This document shows positions 1 through 12,627 of a stretch of 64,000 bases of DNA, one piece after another (positions within the stretch are counted from its first letter, which is position 1; every line of letters starts with the position of its first letter). Made by a program: the position numbers and the translations under genes. The DNA is from Cladorhizidae sp. MBARI D1340-BT2 (lineage: Eukaryota; Porifera; Demospongiae; Poecilosclerida; Cladorhizidae). Under the pieces are notes generated by a model. The model ran no database searches. It had not been told where the DNA came from and saw only the letters and a list, made by a program, of their open reading frames with translations. Location: the NCBI GenBank assembly GCA_028752905.1, contig JAQNBH010000015.1, positions 34,516,163-34,580,162 of the forward strand, written 5' to 3'.

Positions 1-298
1 ATTGGTCTCAATGATGGTTTAGTGTTCCTTGTTGGTTTCTCTTCAAATCAATGAGAAATTGCATGGACAAAAACCATCAGAACTTTGAAATGGAGCATCC
101 AATAGCTCTAAAACTCTAGAATTGGCTAGTAGATATGTACAGCAACAGTTTGAACTGACAAAAAAAATTTTTTTTTTTAATCCAAAGTTTTTCAGGTGTA
201 TATAGTCCCCCTTTTTAAGTGGGACAAGCCCAGGGATATGAACTAGATGGCAGAACTGTGATTTGACAACGACACAAGCAGCTGCATAATTATTATTA
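1..298. other. unassigned DNA
   Basis: No gene, array or recognisable element is seen. It includes an A-run followed by a T-run near 163-178. Confidence 0.5.
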
Positions 299-378
299 CA
301 ATGACCTTCTCAACTATCAACTTGAATTTTACTCTCTTGACGTTTCGACTAGATGCTCTAGCCTTCATCAGTAATGAT
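299..378 (-). mobile_element. terminal fragment of dispersed CTGATGA/GAAAC family
   Basis: Read on the minus strand, this holds CTGATGA (ending at 371), a GGCTAGA/TCTAGTC hairpin with GCA loop, GAAACGTC, then a tail resembling AGTAAATTTCAAGTTGA. Related copies lie near 19035-19125, 24580-24705, 40078-40117, 41740-41765, 46540-46621, 47645-47945, 48825-48860 and 53185-53376. No coding sequence is associated with it here. I infer the end of a non-autonomous repeat; the other end is not visible nearby. Confidence 0.6.
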
Positions 379-1396
379 TATTTCATACAACACGTCTCCA
401 AAGCGGTAAGAAGCCACGTGAACAAGGGTTATGCAAACAGTTTGTAGGAAGCCATAAGCTAGTTACACTTCGACTAATTTAACATATTTCCTCAAACTTT
501 TCGGGACCTTGAATAGTTCGCCCCCACCCCATCTTCAGTTAATTAGCCAGTGCCTTTGAATTGTTCGCGCACACATACCTCACCCTTATTTGGCGATTAT
601 TACACAAGCTACGACAGCAAATATTGTTTGAGTGTTGGTCTTGTGCTTCCCATCACAGCAGCACCTACAACAGTCTCCTGCCTGAAGCGTGGTGGGCCAG
701 CCCATAGTGCTGCAGACGCCATTACCACATAGACTGCTTGCCTCAATAATACTAATGACAGTGGAGATGAACCCTTCGCCAGCATCAGCGAGGGAGAGTT
801 TGAGGAGGACCTACAACAGGATGAACCTGTTATAGGATATGACTAACTGTTCTCATAGCTTAATACACTTATAAATAATGGCTCGGGTGTCTCTGTTGTT
901 CACACAGTTTTGCTCCAATGACTGCTAATAACCTATACCATTCAATAGTATCGTCAACTGCGACTTATGGCGCACCCTAATGTCAAGGCCCAACTTGGCG
1001 CCCTCCCCAATCAGGTGGGCCAGGCTGGCTAGCCTTTTGTTCGTTGTCGAGGAAGCACATGCCCTTTTCACTAAGCTGGTGCCCATGCTCAGTAAAATAG
1101 GGTACACCCTCAATCTCTTCGCACCTTCATATAGTCCGTGCAGGTTCTAGGTGGTCCAAATGAATAGTTAATGCGCAGTCTATTAGAGGAAGTATGGTAT
1201 GCTACATATAGCTACCGATGTAGCTAGCAAATGTCTCCTGATCTATTTCTCTCTAGCTACCTGATACATTTTCCCTGTGGGACGTGTGGATCATCATCCT
1301 TCGATAACACCACCTCCCCTTAGTTCTATTCTCCTTCTGTTCTATGCACAGGCCTGCACCAGCTCTGCAGCAGCTCATGCACTTCTATGCACAGGC
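379..1396. other. unassigned DNA with a short acidic coding-like stretch
   Basis: No recognised gene. One plus-strand reading frame near 733-846 is rich in D/E (…SGDEPFASISEGEFEED…) and ends in TAA. It is coding-like but too short to assign and might be a transposase remnant. Confidence 0.35.
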
Positions 1397-1592
1397 ATGG
1401 TTTCATTTAGAAAATTGTACAAGGGGGGGGGCAACTGGAGGAATCTGGATTTTAAGGGGGGGGGGGGGGGGGGGGGGGGGGGCATGATGGTTAAAGATGT
1501 GACAAAGTTTCTAATGAATTTTTTAATAATATAATTTCCAAGGGGGAGCAAAAAGGTTCCAAGGGGGTAGCCCCCCCTAAATGAAACCCTGA
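1396..1592. mobile_element. MITE copy 1 (CAGGG-ended family)
   Basis: About 200 bp bounded by GGTTTCATTTAG on the left and CTAAATGAAACCCTG on the right, which are inverted repeats. Inside, a G-run of more than 25 bases (about 1456-1482) and flanking 'caactggaggaatctgga' and 'ggttccaaggggg' blocks match copy 2 (2383-2594) in inverse orientation. CAGGG termini are reminiscent of hAT elements, but no 8-bp target duplication is visible. It is non-coding. Confidence 0.7.
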
Positions 1593-2382
1593 TCAGGTCT
1601 CCACTCTGCAGCAGCTCATCCACTTCATCCACTCATAACAGCCATTCTTCTGATGTAAAGTTCATTGTATTATTAGGTTGCCAAGGTAAAATAAGACAAC
1701 CATCGCAGCTGAATTGATGGTGTCTAGGGAAGCGTTCACAGTACTCTTTGACAATGATTTCCAGCTGTCAGACGGCAAACTGAGCGATGAAAAAGAAGAA
1801 TAAGTCTCTGCTTGCTTGTGGGAGCCTTGTGTGAACCGTGCTGAAGTCAAGACACTGAGCAGAGAAATAGAATGTGCATGAGTGATGATTCTCTCGACAT
1901 TGCCAGCTTCAGCACAGAGATTGAGAAGGAAGGAGAGTGAAGAAATCAATAAGGCTGTTCATGAAGCCTCAACTATCTAGCAGTGAATAGAACCTATATC
2001 TGGAATTTAGCAGAAGAGAGCTCAGAGCAAAACATAATTCTTTTGGGTAACTGGAGATTGTGTGAGTGTGTGCGTGTGTTCAGTCAGAGTACTATTTCTC
2101 TGGTATGTCTCGTCTTCCAGCCAAGCAGATTGATAACATCTCATTGAGCATTTCTTCTCAGGTGTCGATAATGACATCCAGATCCCTGTAATCATTTTGT
2201 GGTTTGTTGCTAGGCAACTATTTTCAAATATCATATTCCTTGTACATTCTGAAAATATATGGTTGCTAGGGAGTTCAGTGATTCCTAAACCAGTAGTATA
2301 TAATGATATACAACTACCTTTACGGCTGCAGTCCTAAGCTTCTAGAAAGTCACCAATGAAAGAGTTAAAACTAGAGAACAGT
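1593..2382. other. unassigned DNA
   Basis: No recognised gene. A short plus-strand frame at 1717-1803 (MVSREAFTVLFDNDF…, 28 residues then TAA) looks coding-like but cannot be assigned. An X-box-like palindrome GTTGCTAGGCAAC lies near 2205-2217. Confidence 0.35.
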
Positions 2383-2594
2383 TCAGGGTTTCATTTAGGG
2401 GGGTGGGTGGGTGGAGGCTGCCTCCCCTTGGAACCTTTTTGCCCCCCCCCTTGGAAATTGTATTATTAAAATTCATTAGAAACGTTGTCACATTTTTAAC
2501 CATCATGCCCCCCCCCCCCCCCCCCCCCCCCCTCTTAATATCCAGATTCCTCCAGTTGCCCCCCCTTGGACAATTTTCTAAATGAAACCCCTGG
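2383..2594. mobile_element. MITE copy 2 (inverse orientation)
   Basis: Begins CAGGGTTTCATTTAG and ends CTAAATGAAACCCCTG, giving inverted repeats of about 15 bp. Internal blocks are the reverse complement of copy 1, including a C-run of more than 20 bases near 2510-2532 and 'aattcattagaaacgttgt'. Flanks do not show a clear target-site duplication. Confidence 0.72.
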
Positions 2595-3704
2595 GGTAAC
2601 ACCATTCCTAGTATCGTAATCTTGGTCCAATTTACCTGTGATAATAATACAATGACCAGTGATTATTCTACAAAGGGCTTCCTATTGAGCTAGGGTTACG
2701 TTAGACATGTCCAACAAGTCACAACAAGGTGAACATGACAAGCACGAGAAACGTACTCATCGGGCTAGGGTCAAACACAAGGAACATGCTTTGGTTTTGC
2801 TGCTGAGTCTGATACTATAGCTCCGGCACGTAGATTCCAAAATGGCTTTGTTAAATTTAGACGGAGAGAAGCTCTTGTTGGAGTGTGCACAAAATGAAAG
2901 AATTGAGGAGGACCTTCCTTTTCTTATTTTCATTTGTTTGGTTGCATTTAAATTTTTATTTATTTATTTTAACTCTTTCGAAGCAGAAGGAGTAATCTTG
3001 GTAAATTCCACCCACACACACACACACCAAAGTATGATTAAAAATCAAAATTGGTATAATGAAATTCACTTGTTCATAAGGAGTAAACTGGATGGTTTTA
3101 TGCATTGGCTGCCCATTCAAGATCTACAACTTGAGTGAGCACAAATGTCTGAGAAGAACCCCCAGGTAAGCTTCTACACAACTTGATATACAAGGTTCAA
3201 CATAGCTGCTGCAGGTTTTCCAATAAGGAAGTTCACTAAGTGAACCTCTAGGTGCATAACTAGATTGCTAGGCAACTAGCATTGTAGTTTTGAGTAAAGT
3301 GCTTGCAGTCTATCCTCAAAACCACAGCTTTATCAGCAGCTACACTGGTCAGGCTACATCCAAAGAAGGAAATCCTTTGAAGGTAAACTACAAAGCTAGC
3401 ACACTAGTTTTCTAAGTACCCTCTACTGAACATAAATGTTCACTGTGTTGTGCACTTGACAGGCCACTAACCCCTGAAAGGTATCTTTTGTGTAATACAT
3501 TTAGAGTAAAAGGCACCTTACTTCTAAGGTGCATTAGGTTTGGTGAATATTCAGGAGTGTGTTCTGTTTCTTTATATGGCAAGCACTCAACTCCAACTGA
3601 TGCAATGCAGTAACCCGTGCCACATATATGACCATGCACACGACATTTTGTTGGCTTTTTCACATGTAGGGGGCATCGACATTCGGATACCAGACATATC
3701 ATCT
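2595..3704. other. unassigned DNA
   Basis: No recognised gene. Contains a short (CA)n near 3014-3028 and a second TTGCTAGGCAAC motif near 3268-3279. The region would be intron or downstream sequence of the minus-strand CNRIP1-like gene, but no later exon of that gene was found. Confidence 0.4.
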
Positions 3705-3711
3705 TTTACTG

Positions 3712-3790
3712 GCAGGGTGCCCACCCTTGGAACCTTTTTGCCGCCCCCCCCCTTGGAAATTGTATTATTAAAATTCTTATTGATGTTGAT
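3712..3790. mobile_element. MITE fragment (copy 3)
   Basis: Starts CAGGG and carries 'cccttggaacctttttgcc', a C-run and 'cttggaaattgtattatta', the same order as copy 2. The distal half is missing. Confidence 0.6.
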
Positions 3791-6740
3791 AAGTGCTTGA
3801 CATTACATTTAGGGGGCATAGCATAAGGGAGAAACCTGCTAGATTGCTAAGGCAACAAACTTTTCACATTTGAAAGGGAAACTGTACCAACATTTGCAGA
3901 TAGAGGCAACCACTTTCTCATGACAGCTCTCCTACATTCTGTACTCTTGAAACACCACACCAGCAACTGACCACTTAGCGATTAGTACTAGTCAGCTTCA
4001 AGCATAAGTGCTGATACAGTCTCTCATTAAGGCAGTACTTACATGTACAAGCCACACAAAAGAAGTGCTAATCACAGCTCAGCTGATGCACTTCCTAATT
4101 GCCTTTCCTTTTGCCTTCAATATATGGCCATGTTTTGACCACAAGGATACTTGTCTAGAGCCGTCATTTAGTAAATAGAGCTAAAAATAGAACATTAGTG
4201 TCTGACATTCCTCTGTCACAATACTGATTCATTGGGTAAAAATAGTGCTTTACACGTGATGGGCTTGTATCATTTTAGCATGTGTTACACATAACTTGTT
4301 ACCACGGTAATTTTGTCTGACACACATGACAAGGAGAAACACAAGACAGGCCACACAGACACAAATTCCTTTTCTATTCAAACAAGTATCTGCACCAGTT
4401 AATGCCAGCCGGAGTGTTCAAACAGAGACACAGTAACTCTGGGCTGTACGGGAAATTCCGAATGGAAACTAATCACCGGGAATGGAAACTAATCAAGTGC
4501 GCCCCCAGGGGCCATACTGTCGCAGCCTATTCCCATTACAAATTTCCAGCTTTTTGGCAGTTCAATTTACAGCGGAGAAGCAAATAAGTGGAGAGTTTCG
4601 CAGTTCATAGTTTTCTCAAGACATTATATGCACTCTACATTTGGGAAGATGGGAAGAACAAACGAATACTACCCCATCCATGTAGGCATGTACCTCTGCC
4701 TAGTAACGGGATGGTTGGGTGCCTTTTGTGAAAACCTGAGGGTAGCTTAAGTCGTGCTGTTGGTACAGACATGGTTCCTGGTGTTTCATAGTCAACTGTG
4801 CATGTTTGTGAAGACTTATGAGGCCCAAAACACTTACTCAAAGTCTCTTCTTGAAGGGGGTGGAGGGGTTACCTTTCTCTTACTAGTTAATTATCTTAAA
4901 CAAGTTATGTATGTTGCTTTAAAAAAATAATGCTAGTTAACCTAGTAGCCATGGATGAGTTTAGATGCATGCTGTTAGCTTGAACGATATCTTATGTTCT
5001 TAACAAACTCCCTGTTGATATAGTAGATACAACTTACAATCAGCTTAAATATACTCACTCACTACTGAAACTATGGCATGTTGCTTCGAAAATGCTTTGT
5101 TAAAATTTAGTCGGAGAGAAGCTTTTGTTAGAGTGTGCACAAAATGAAAGAATATAGGAGGAAGGCACAAGGGTATTTTATTCTACAAGAGTGTTCAGTC
5201 GGGCTCCAGGATTGACAGTCATTTCCATTGACCATCAAGGTTCCTGGCATCTTGATGACAACTGACAGAGCAGCTGTTTACTTGTATTTCTAGTGGATAT
5301 CACATGCATGTACTAAGAGGGGGGGGGACGAAACCATTTTAGTAGTAAAGTGTTAAAAAAAACCCTTGCGGTTACCACTTTATAGCTCCATAAATTCTGC
5401 AAACTTCATGGTATGGACTTGATATATAGCTCAAAAGATAGGTCTCTCTGTGTGCTCTCTTTTGATACTAAAACATTTTTCAAGGGTATAACTATAGCCA
5501 AGTTACTGGAGCTAAAGTGTTGGTACCTCAAAACCAGAGTGCCCCAGAGTGCCACTCTGATTTTGCCACACAAGATTGCCAAGTGCTCGAGAGCTGAAAT
5601 TAGCACCAGAGGCTAGAGGAAGCCCTACTCTATGCAACGACTGGTTTCATTGGGTGCTAAAACTTAAAGTGCGTGGTCAAGCACCCGGTTGGAAAATGAG
5701 TTCGTTTTAAAGACAGGTGCAGAGCTCCATCTCCCCTCCTATAATAGTGAGTATTTATATGCTTCTAACCTAACAGTTGACTTTGTCCTCAGCAGCCAGT
5801 CAGTTTTGTCATGCTAACGCAAGAGACTTGTAAGAGAATGCGAAAGATGTACAGTTTGTGTGAATGGTTCTTGTTGTGAATGTAATGGCGATTGCATGGG
5901 TCAAATGAGCACAGCTGCTAGTTCACAGTCACCAGTAGTAGCAAAAAAAGGTGTCAACAATGAAATTCAGCTGTTTAACACGTTGTTAACATGCATACCG
6001 TTGAGTACAGCTTAAGACACTTGCTACTAGACATTTCCACATATTTTCCTCATAACCAATAAATATGTCATTACAACTACAGCTACATAAGCAAAGTTCT
6101 GAAGTCAGGAAGTATTGCAATGGCACTGAAAGTGCTTGACAAACTGAGGCCGCAGGTGCTCATACCTTGGAACGCCTAATCCTCAAGCATACCTCTTGGC
6201 ATGAGGCTGATCTATAATAAAATTAAAATATCATGAAATACTGTCTGCACTTGTTCGATTACTTTCAGCTGACATCAAATATTGTAAGGATTCTCTTTAA
6301 ATCAGGTGTGTTTTTTTTAGTGCGAAACAAAATATTCAGTCTAGCACTAAAAATAAATGTTGGTTCAAAGAGAAACCTTAAAGTACTTCTGTATCAGGAG
6401 GATGGTCTGCTGGTAGTCATATTTTTTAAGCTAGCTATAAGATTACGCAATTTGGACCAAAAATTCCCTTCCAGTACGATACAATGGAAACAGGAGAAAC
6501 AGGAAAATCGGGTTTTTCCAATCCCTATAATGTCCATGGTTCACTAACATGTGCACAGCATAGTTGTTCACAATACTCAGAAACTATAATTGCTGCACTA
6601 TCTGCAATATACATGGCTTCCTACAATTATGCTCCTGAGTGTAAAACATCTGCCTCTCCTCCAGCCCACCCCAAACAAACAGCCCACCCCAAACAAACAA
6701 CAACAACAAACCAATACCCTAACAAAAAAATCAAGCTTAC
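3791..6740. other. unassigned DNA, presumed CNRIP1-like intron 1 (minus)
   Basis: No exon, array or recognisable element could be supported. A possible continuation exon of the CNRIP1-like gene was sought on the minus strand and not found. Short G-run near 5319-5328. Confidence 0.4.
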
Positions 6741-6913
6741 TCCAGTTTTCGAAGTGGTGGCTTGATGGTGACCGTCACGTCATATTTGACATCTAAGCAA
6801 ATCTTGATTGTCTGGCTAAGATCAAACCTCTTCCCGTCAGCCTTCAGGTAAAGATGCCTATCGTTCTTTCTATCGTACGCCGTCATACATATTGATAACT
6901 CCTTTTGAGCCAT
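6741..6913 (-). CDS. CNRIP1: CNRIP1-like protein, first coding exon (partial gene)
   Basis: Minus-strand exon of 57 codons plus 2 nt, starting at ATG 6913-6911 and ending at a GTAAGC donor (complement of 6735-6740). The product reads MAQKELSICMTAYDRKND…, then YLKADGKRF, QTIKICLD and YDVTVTIKP. Vertebrate CNRIP1, which binds the cytoplasmic tail of cannabinoid receptor CB1, has the same order in its first exon: LSI, ND, a Y-K-x-DG-x-RF block, TIK, and Y-x-V-x-V-x-IKP. Length and spacing agree closely. A good splice acceptor lies 12 nt before the ATG (complement of 6926-6931), so a non-coding leader exon may exist. If the donor is ignored, TAA follows at once. Later exons were not found in 1-6740; they may be diverged, further left or lost. 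The function here is inferred from the family only. Confidence 0.78.
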
Positions 6914-8179
<1,266 letters not shown>

Positions 8180-8362
8180 TAGTCACAGTTAGTATGTGTT
8201 AAAGATGTTTTAGTGAGAATCGGCTTGCTTAAAACGCAAACTGCTTAGCTGAGACTTCCCTATAAAAATTAGTACTTCCCGAGGAGCTATTCTACAGTGT
8301 CTAGTGCACTATAGGAAGTGCTGCACTGAGATTCATCAAGTAAAAATCTCCCAAATGCTAAT

Positions 8363-8583
8363 GTAGATGGTCGTGCTTTATGCACAATGTTTGTTATAGT
8401 AGTAGATGTCGTACTTTATGCACAATGTTTGTTGTAGTAGTAGATGTTGTGCTTTATGCACAATGTTTGTTATAGTTGCAGACGCTCGTGCTTTATGCAC
8501 AATGTTTGTTGTAGTTGCAGATGGTCATGCTTTATGCACAATGTTTGTTATAGTTGCAGATGGTCGTGCTTTATGCACAATGT
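8363..8583. repeat. minisatellite, 38-39 bp unit, about 6 copies
   Basis: Unit carries GTGCTTTATGCACAATGTTT then GTT(A/G)TAGT. Spacing measured between TGCACAATGT cores is 38-39 bp. In EML intron 1. Confidence 0.85.
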
Positions 8584-8870
8584 AGTTTTCCCGTTGTTGT
8601 TCTGAGACGGGCCACCACAGAGCATGCTGGGGAGCATGGTGGGTAACAGAGATGAAAGTGTATGTTGATCAAGCGACAGCTGCAAGTAGCCCATTTTACT
8701 GGAAGTTTAGAGAGGAACCAAGTGAGAAGCCCTGCAATGGAGTGGCGCAGTAGGCAAGATCAAATGGAAAGGCATTTGATTATAATTGGATCATGTGCTG
8801 GTAGCTGGCTTGAAAATCTGTTCACATTACTACTAAGTATGGAATAAAATTGATGTGGTTATGACTCAGT

Positions 8871-8957
8871 GTTTCATACGGGGGTGGGGTGGGGGGGTGG
8901 GGGGAGGGGGGGGGAAGTGGGGTAGGCTCCACCCCCTTCCCCCCAAGAATTTTTTTA
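8871..8957. repeat. G-run/C-run simple sequence
   Basis: Long runs of G with single T/A interruptions (8880-8921) followed by a C-rich stretch. The preceding TTTCATACGGGGG may be a worn end of the MITE family at 1396 and 2383. Potential G-quadruplex on the plus strand. Confidence 0.55.
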
Positions 8958-8962
8958 AGCAA

Positions 8963-9097
8963 CAATGCTAATATATGAATATTCAGCATCAGTAGGTGGT
9001 TCTATCACAATGCTAATATATTGAATATTCAGCATCAGTAGGTGGTTCTGTCACAATGCTAATATATTGAATATTCAGCATCAGTAGGTAGTTCCAT
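8963..9097. repeat. 45-bp tandem triplication
   Basis: Three copies starting at 8963, 9008 and 9053, each with CAATGCTAATAT, GAATATTCAGCATCAG and TAGGT(G/A)GTTC. In EML intron 1. Confidence 0.85.
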
Positions 9098-9942
9098 GAA
9101 TGCTTTCTTGACCTAAAAATGACAAGAAACACACACACACACACAAAACACACACGTATGTCCGTCTTCAAAATCGCAATGCAGACAAGGTGTAACTCTT
9201 CTTTCATTCTGGTTGCTACAATAATACTCACTGCAAGAGCAACATGGAGTTTGATGTTGCAGACAGTTACATGTGCACTGTTGCAGCAATCACCTACATG
9301 ACGGGTCCTATGAAGTGTGCATGCTCTATACAGTGTGCATATAATATCTTAGCTACATATGCCTCCGTCGTGTGCTGTTGCTGAGCCTTGTCCTACTCAC
9401 CTTGACAAACCTCGATCCAGAATTGCATCAGAATCTACCTCGGGGAAGATAAATGGAGAAGGAATTCCTGGGGGAGGAGCCCCTCCCCCATCTCTTTTCC
9501 CAGCATGCTTTAAATGACTTTAGACAAGCATAACTGATCTTCTCCCGTCCCCCCCTTCCAGTAAGGATCTATGCAATGTCATGACCACAGAATGCATTTA
9601 AAACTGCTGCTGATTAAGGATTGGAGTGTGGGCTTTATTTTGTGTGGGAAAAAGTCTGAGGACTGATGGCTCCCGTTTAGGTCAGTTAGGAAGACATTGT
9701 GCCTGTGTGCCGCTTCCATGTAGGAGGATTCTGGGAGCGCAACCACGACAATCAAGTAATTCATCATTGTGCATAACAAACCCAGGAGGCATCGTTGTCG
9801 TGCAGGAGCAGCCAACTCTATCCCTGCTCTACCCCCTACTCCCCTATCTTAATCCCCCCCAAACCTCTCTTGATCTTTAACTTCACTGTGGAAATGTCGT
9901 CACACTCGTTTGTGTGTAGCACCAGAATCTGCTACTTCCACC
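9098..9942. other. EML intron 1, unassigned
   Basis: A short (CA)n occurs near 9129-9154. No coding exon or recognisable element was found. Short ORFs on both strands show no family resemblance. Confidence 0.4.
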
Positions 9943-10398
9943 ACCCTAACTCTAGCCACTGCCTACCCCCACTGCCCTAACTCTAGCCACTGCCTACCTC
10001 CACTGCCCTAACTCTAGCCACTGCCTACCTCCACTGCCCTAACTCTAGCCACTGCCTACCTCCACTGCCCTAACTCTAGCCACTGCCTACCCCCACTGCC
10101 CTAACTCTAGCCACTGCCTACCTCCACTGCCCTAACTCTAGCCACTGCCTACCTCCACTGCCCTAACTCTAGCCACTGCCTACCTCCACTGCCCTAACTC
10201 TAGCCACTGCCTACCTCCACTGCCCTAACTCTAGCCACTGCCTACCCCCACTGCCCTAACTCTAGCCACTGCCTACCTCCACCACCCTAACTCTAGCCAC
10301 TGCCTACCTCCACCACCCTAACTCTAGCCACTGCCTACCTCCACTGCCCTAACTCTAGCCACTGCCTACCTCCACTGCCCTAACTCTAGCCACTGCCT
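9943..10398. repeat. minisatellite, 31-bp unit, about 15 copies
   Basis: Unit is CCCTAACTCTAGCCACTGCC followed by TACCTCCACTG; spacing 31 bp between CCCTAA cores (e.g. 9975 and 10006). Contains a CTAG core. A degenerate echo of 'ccctaactctagccactg' reappears near 11818-12010. The CCCTAA is not telomeric: it occurs once per 31 bp. Confidence 0.92.
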
Positions 10399-11075
10399 CA
10401 ACTGGCCTCTTTCATCCGCCTACCAAAGAAAAATTGTTCCCATCGACACTCAAATTGGCGCCCGCATGGCAATGTGTAGGTATACCTGCATATCATGAGA
10501 GATGACATTTAGCAACGCCATGTGCAACTGTAAATAAACCCGAGCTATGTGCTCGGGTGCTTGGTCTATAGTTATTCTTTGAGCAGCCTTTTATGACCGG
10601 AGAAGACCGGCCTCAATATGCAGTAGGTCCCTAGGCATTCTTAACACTTACTGACCCATTCGAGAATCATATGAAAGTCCACTGACCTCTCCAGAATTGT
10701 GGTTATAGAAACAAACAAACAAACAAACAACATGTGTCATAAGATCGCACGCCGCTCACTGAGAATAACACTCCAGAGCATTTTAGACAATGCATGCAGT
10801 AATCTCATTTTATTATTGTTTATAATACAATCTGTACAAGCTGCCACAAAAAAAGTAATTGGATTGCCCCCTTGCCCCCTAGTCCATGCCCCCCCCCCCC
10901 CCCCCCCCCGGACCTTTCATGGACTCCCTAGGGATCCATGGAGCCCAAGTTAAGAAGCCTTGCCCTATTCCTTCGCTCCCTACAATGGTATATCGTGGTG
11001 TGTCGTACATAGTTGGTGTTCTTGCACGGTTTAATTCTCCCCTCCCCCTCCCCCCCCTTGTGATAATCACTGCAG
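10399..11075. other. EML intron 1, 3' part
   Basis: Holds a (CAAA)n run at about 10711-10730, a C-run of about 20 bases near 10890-10909, and a C/T-rich tract (11037-11059) upstream of the exon 2 acceptor at 11074-11075. No coding exon supported. Confidence 0.45.
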
Positions 11076-11235
11076 CTTGGCTCTACATCCTGACAAGACC
11101 CTCGTGGCCACGGCTCAGATTGGGAAGGAGCCGTTTGTGTGCGTGTGGGACTCCACGAGCTTGGATACCATCTCCATCTTACAAGGTGGCCATGAGCGAG
11201 GCATCTCAGCTCTCTCCTTCAACGTGGAGGGCAAT
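11076..11235 (+). CDS. EML6: EML5/6-like exon 2: first propeller, blade 1
   Basis: Completes codon 66 (Ser) and encodes residues 67-119: LALHPDKTLVATAQIGKEP, then VCVWDS and LSFNVEGN. LALHPDKTLVAT is nearly invariant in EML5/6. Acceptor is TGCAG at 11071-11075; donor is AAT|GTAAGG. Ends in phase 0. Confidence 0.94.
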
Positions 11236-11301
11236 GTAAGGGCTCGTGTGTCAATTGCTAGCATAGTAGCTACCTCAGCACTGGTTTTTTTATATGTGGC
11301 A

Positions 11302-11702
11302 ATGCTGTTACTTGTCTGTACATGTACTACTACTTGTCTGTACTTGTACTACTACTTGTCTGTACTTGTACTACTACTTGTCTGTACTTGTACTACTACT
11401 TGTCTGTACTTGTACTACTACTTGTCTGTACTTGTGCTACTACTTGTCTGTACTTGTACTACTACTTGTCTGTACTTGTACTACTACTTGTCTGTACTTG
11501 TGCTACTACTTGTCTGTACTTGTACTACTACTTGTCTGTACTTGTACTACTACTTGTCTGTACTTGTGCTACTACTTGTCTGTACTTGTACTACTACTTG
11601 TCTGTACTTGTGCTACTACTTGTCTGTACTTGTGCCACTACTTGTCTGTACTTGTGCTACTACTTGTCTGTACTTGTGCCGCTACTTGTCTGTACTTGTG
11701 TT
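11302..11702. repeat. minisatellite, 22-bp unit, about 18 copies
   Basis: Unit is TACTACTTGTCTGTACTTG plus three bases. It starts about 70 bp after the exon 2 donor. Because 22 is not a multiple of 3 and the unit has no stop in any forward frame, all three plus frames read the same cyclic 22-residue repeat, producing false ORFs of 157-216 residues. Confidence 0.93.
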
Positions 11703-12271
11703 CAGACGAGATTGTGTGTCTCTCTAGCTCTCCATGTAGTGCTTCACTGTGTGGTTCTCTGTGTTAGAATCCTAGCATTTCATCATCATCATAATCATTT
11801 GGCTGTAACCATGTACCTTAGCCACTGCCATGATGTCACTGGCTATAACCCTGGACACTGTTCTACCCTATCTCTAGCCACTGCCATGGCCTTACTGGTC
11901 CTAACCTTGGGCACTGTCCTAGCCCTCGGCCCACTGCCCTGGCTTTACTGGCTCTAACCCTTTGCACTGTTCTAGCTTTAACACTCGGCCACTGCCCTGG
12001 CCATAACCCTAGCTGACATGGCTTCTTGCAACAACAAAAATTGTGAATCAGGCAACTCGCTGTAAAATATAGATAGAACGTCCAGAAATGAGGGATGCTC
12101 CTTTTGAATAAATCTTGGACAAGTATTGCATGCTAATAATAGTGAGTTATGCCCTGACTTAAGGAGGGGGCTGCCCCTCTGTACGAGATCCCGCCTAATC
12201 AGACAGTATTGATGCTCTCCTGATGGCCAGGGTTGCATTTTGATAATTCGTCAAAGGGGGGAGAGGATGGA
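11703..12271. other. EML intron 2, unassigned
   Basis: Contains degenerate 'taaccctnngncactg' repetitions at 11815-12010. No exon found. Confidence 0.4.
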
Positions 12272-12487
12272 GGTGGGGGATAATTAACCTTTACTAAAGT
12301 AAGGGGTTCCAAGCAACAAATGTTATATTAATTACCAGGTTATCAGTGGGGGAGGTGGGGCATAATTAACCTTTACCAAAGTAAGGGGTTCCAAGCAACA
12401 AATGTTATACTAATTACCAGGTTATCAGTGGGGGAGGTGGGGCATAATTAACCTTTACCAAAGTAAGGGGTTGCAAGCAACTAATAT
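12272..12487. repeat. 82-bp tandem repeat, about 2.6 copies
   Basis: TAATTAACCTTTAC recurs at 12281, 12363 and 12445, exactly 82 bp apart. Each is followed by AAAGTAAGGGGTT and preceded by a GGGGGAGGTGGGG block. Confidence 0.88.
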
Positions 12488-12627
12488 TGGAAATCCAGAA
12501 ATGATTTAATTTAATAAAAATAACAAATGATTATAAAAAGCAACGTTAGGTAAAGCATCGCATCGCATGCGCAGAAAATTGCCCATGTAGCTGAGGTCAA
12601 ATGCTAGATGTCTCTGAGAAAGTGGCT

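Noticed and set aside
2595..2660. Possible CNRIP1 exon 2 on the minus strand (KITILGMVLP after a CACAG acceptor)
   Set aside because: Joining to exon 1 in phase creates an immediate stop, and the similarity covers only about 9 residues.
5690..5760. Possible CNRIP1 exon 2 on the minus strand (TIIGGEMEL)
   Set aside because: Stop codon after a few residues and no clear acceptor in phase.
9943..10398. Interstitial telomeric repeat (CCCTAA)
   Set aside because: CCCTAA occurs once per 31-bp unit, not as (CCCTAA)n.
11077..11957. Plus-strand ORFs of 157-216 codons after EML exon 2
   Set aside because: Readthrough of the exon 2 donor into the 22-bp array; GTAAGG donor and the perfect join to exon 3 define the exon end.
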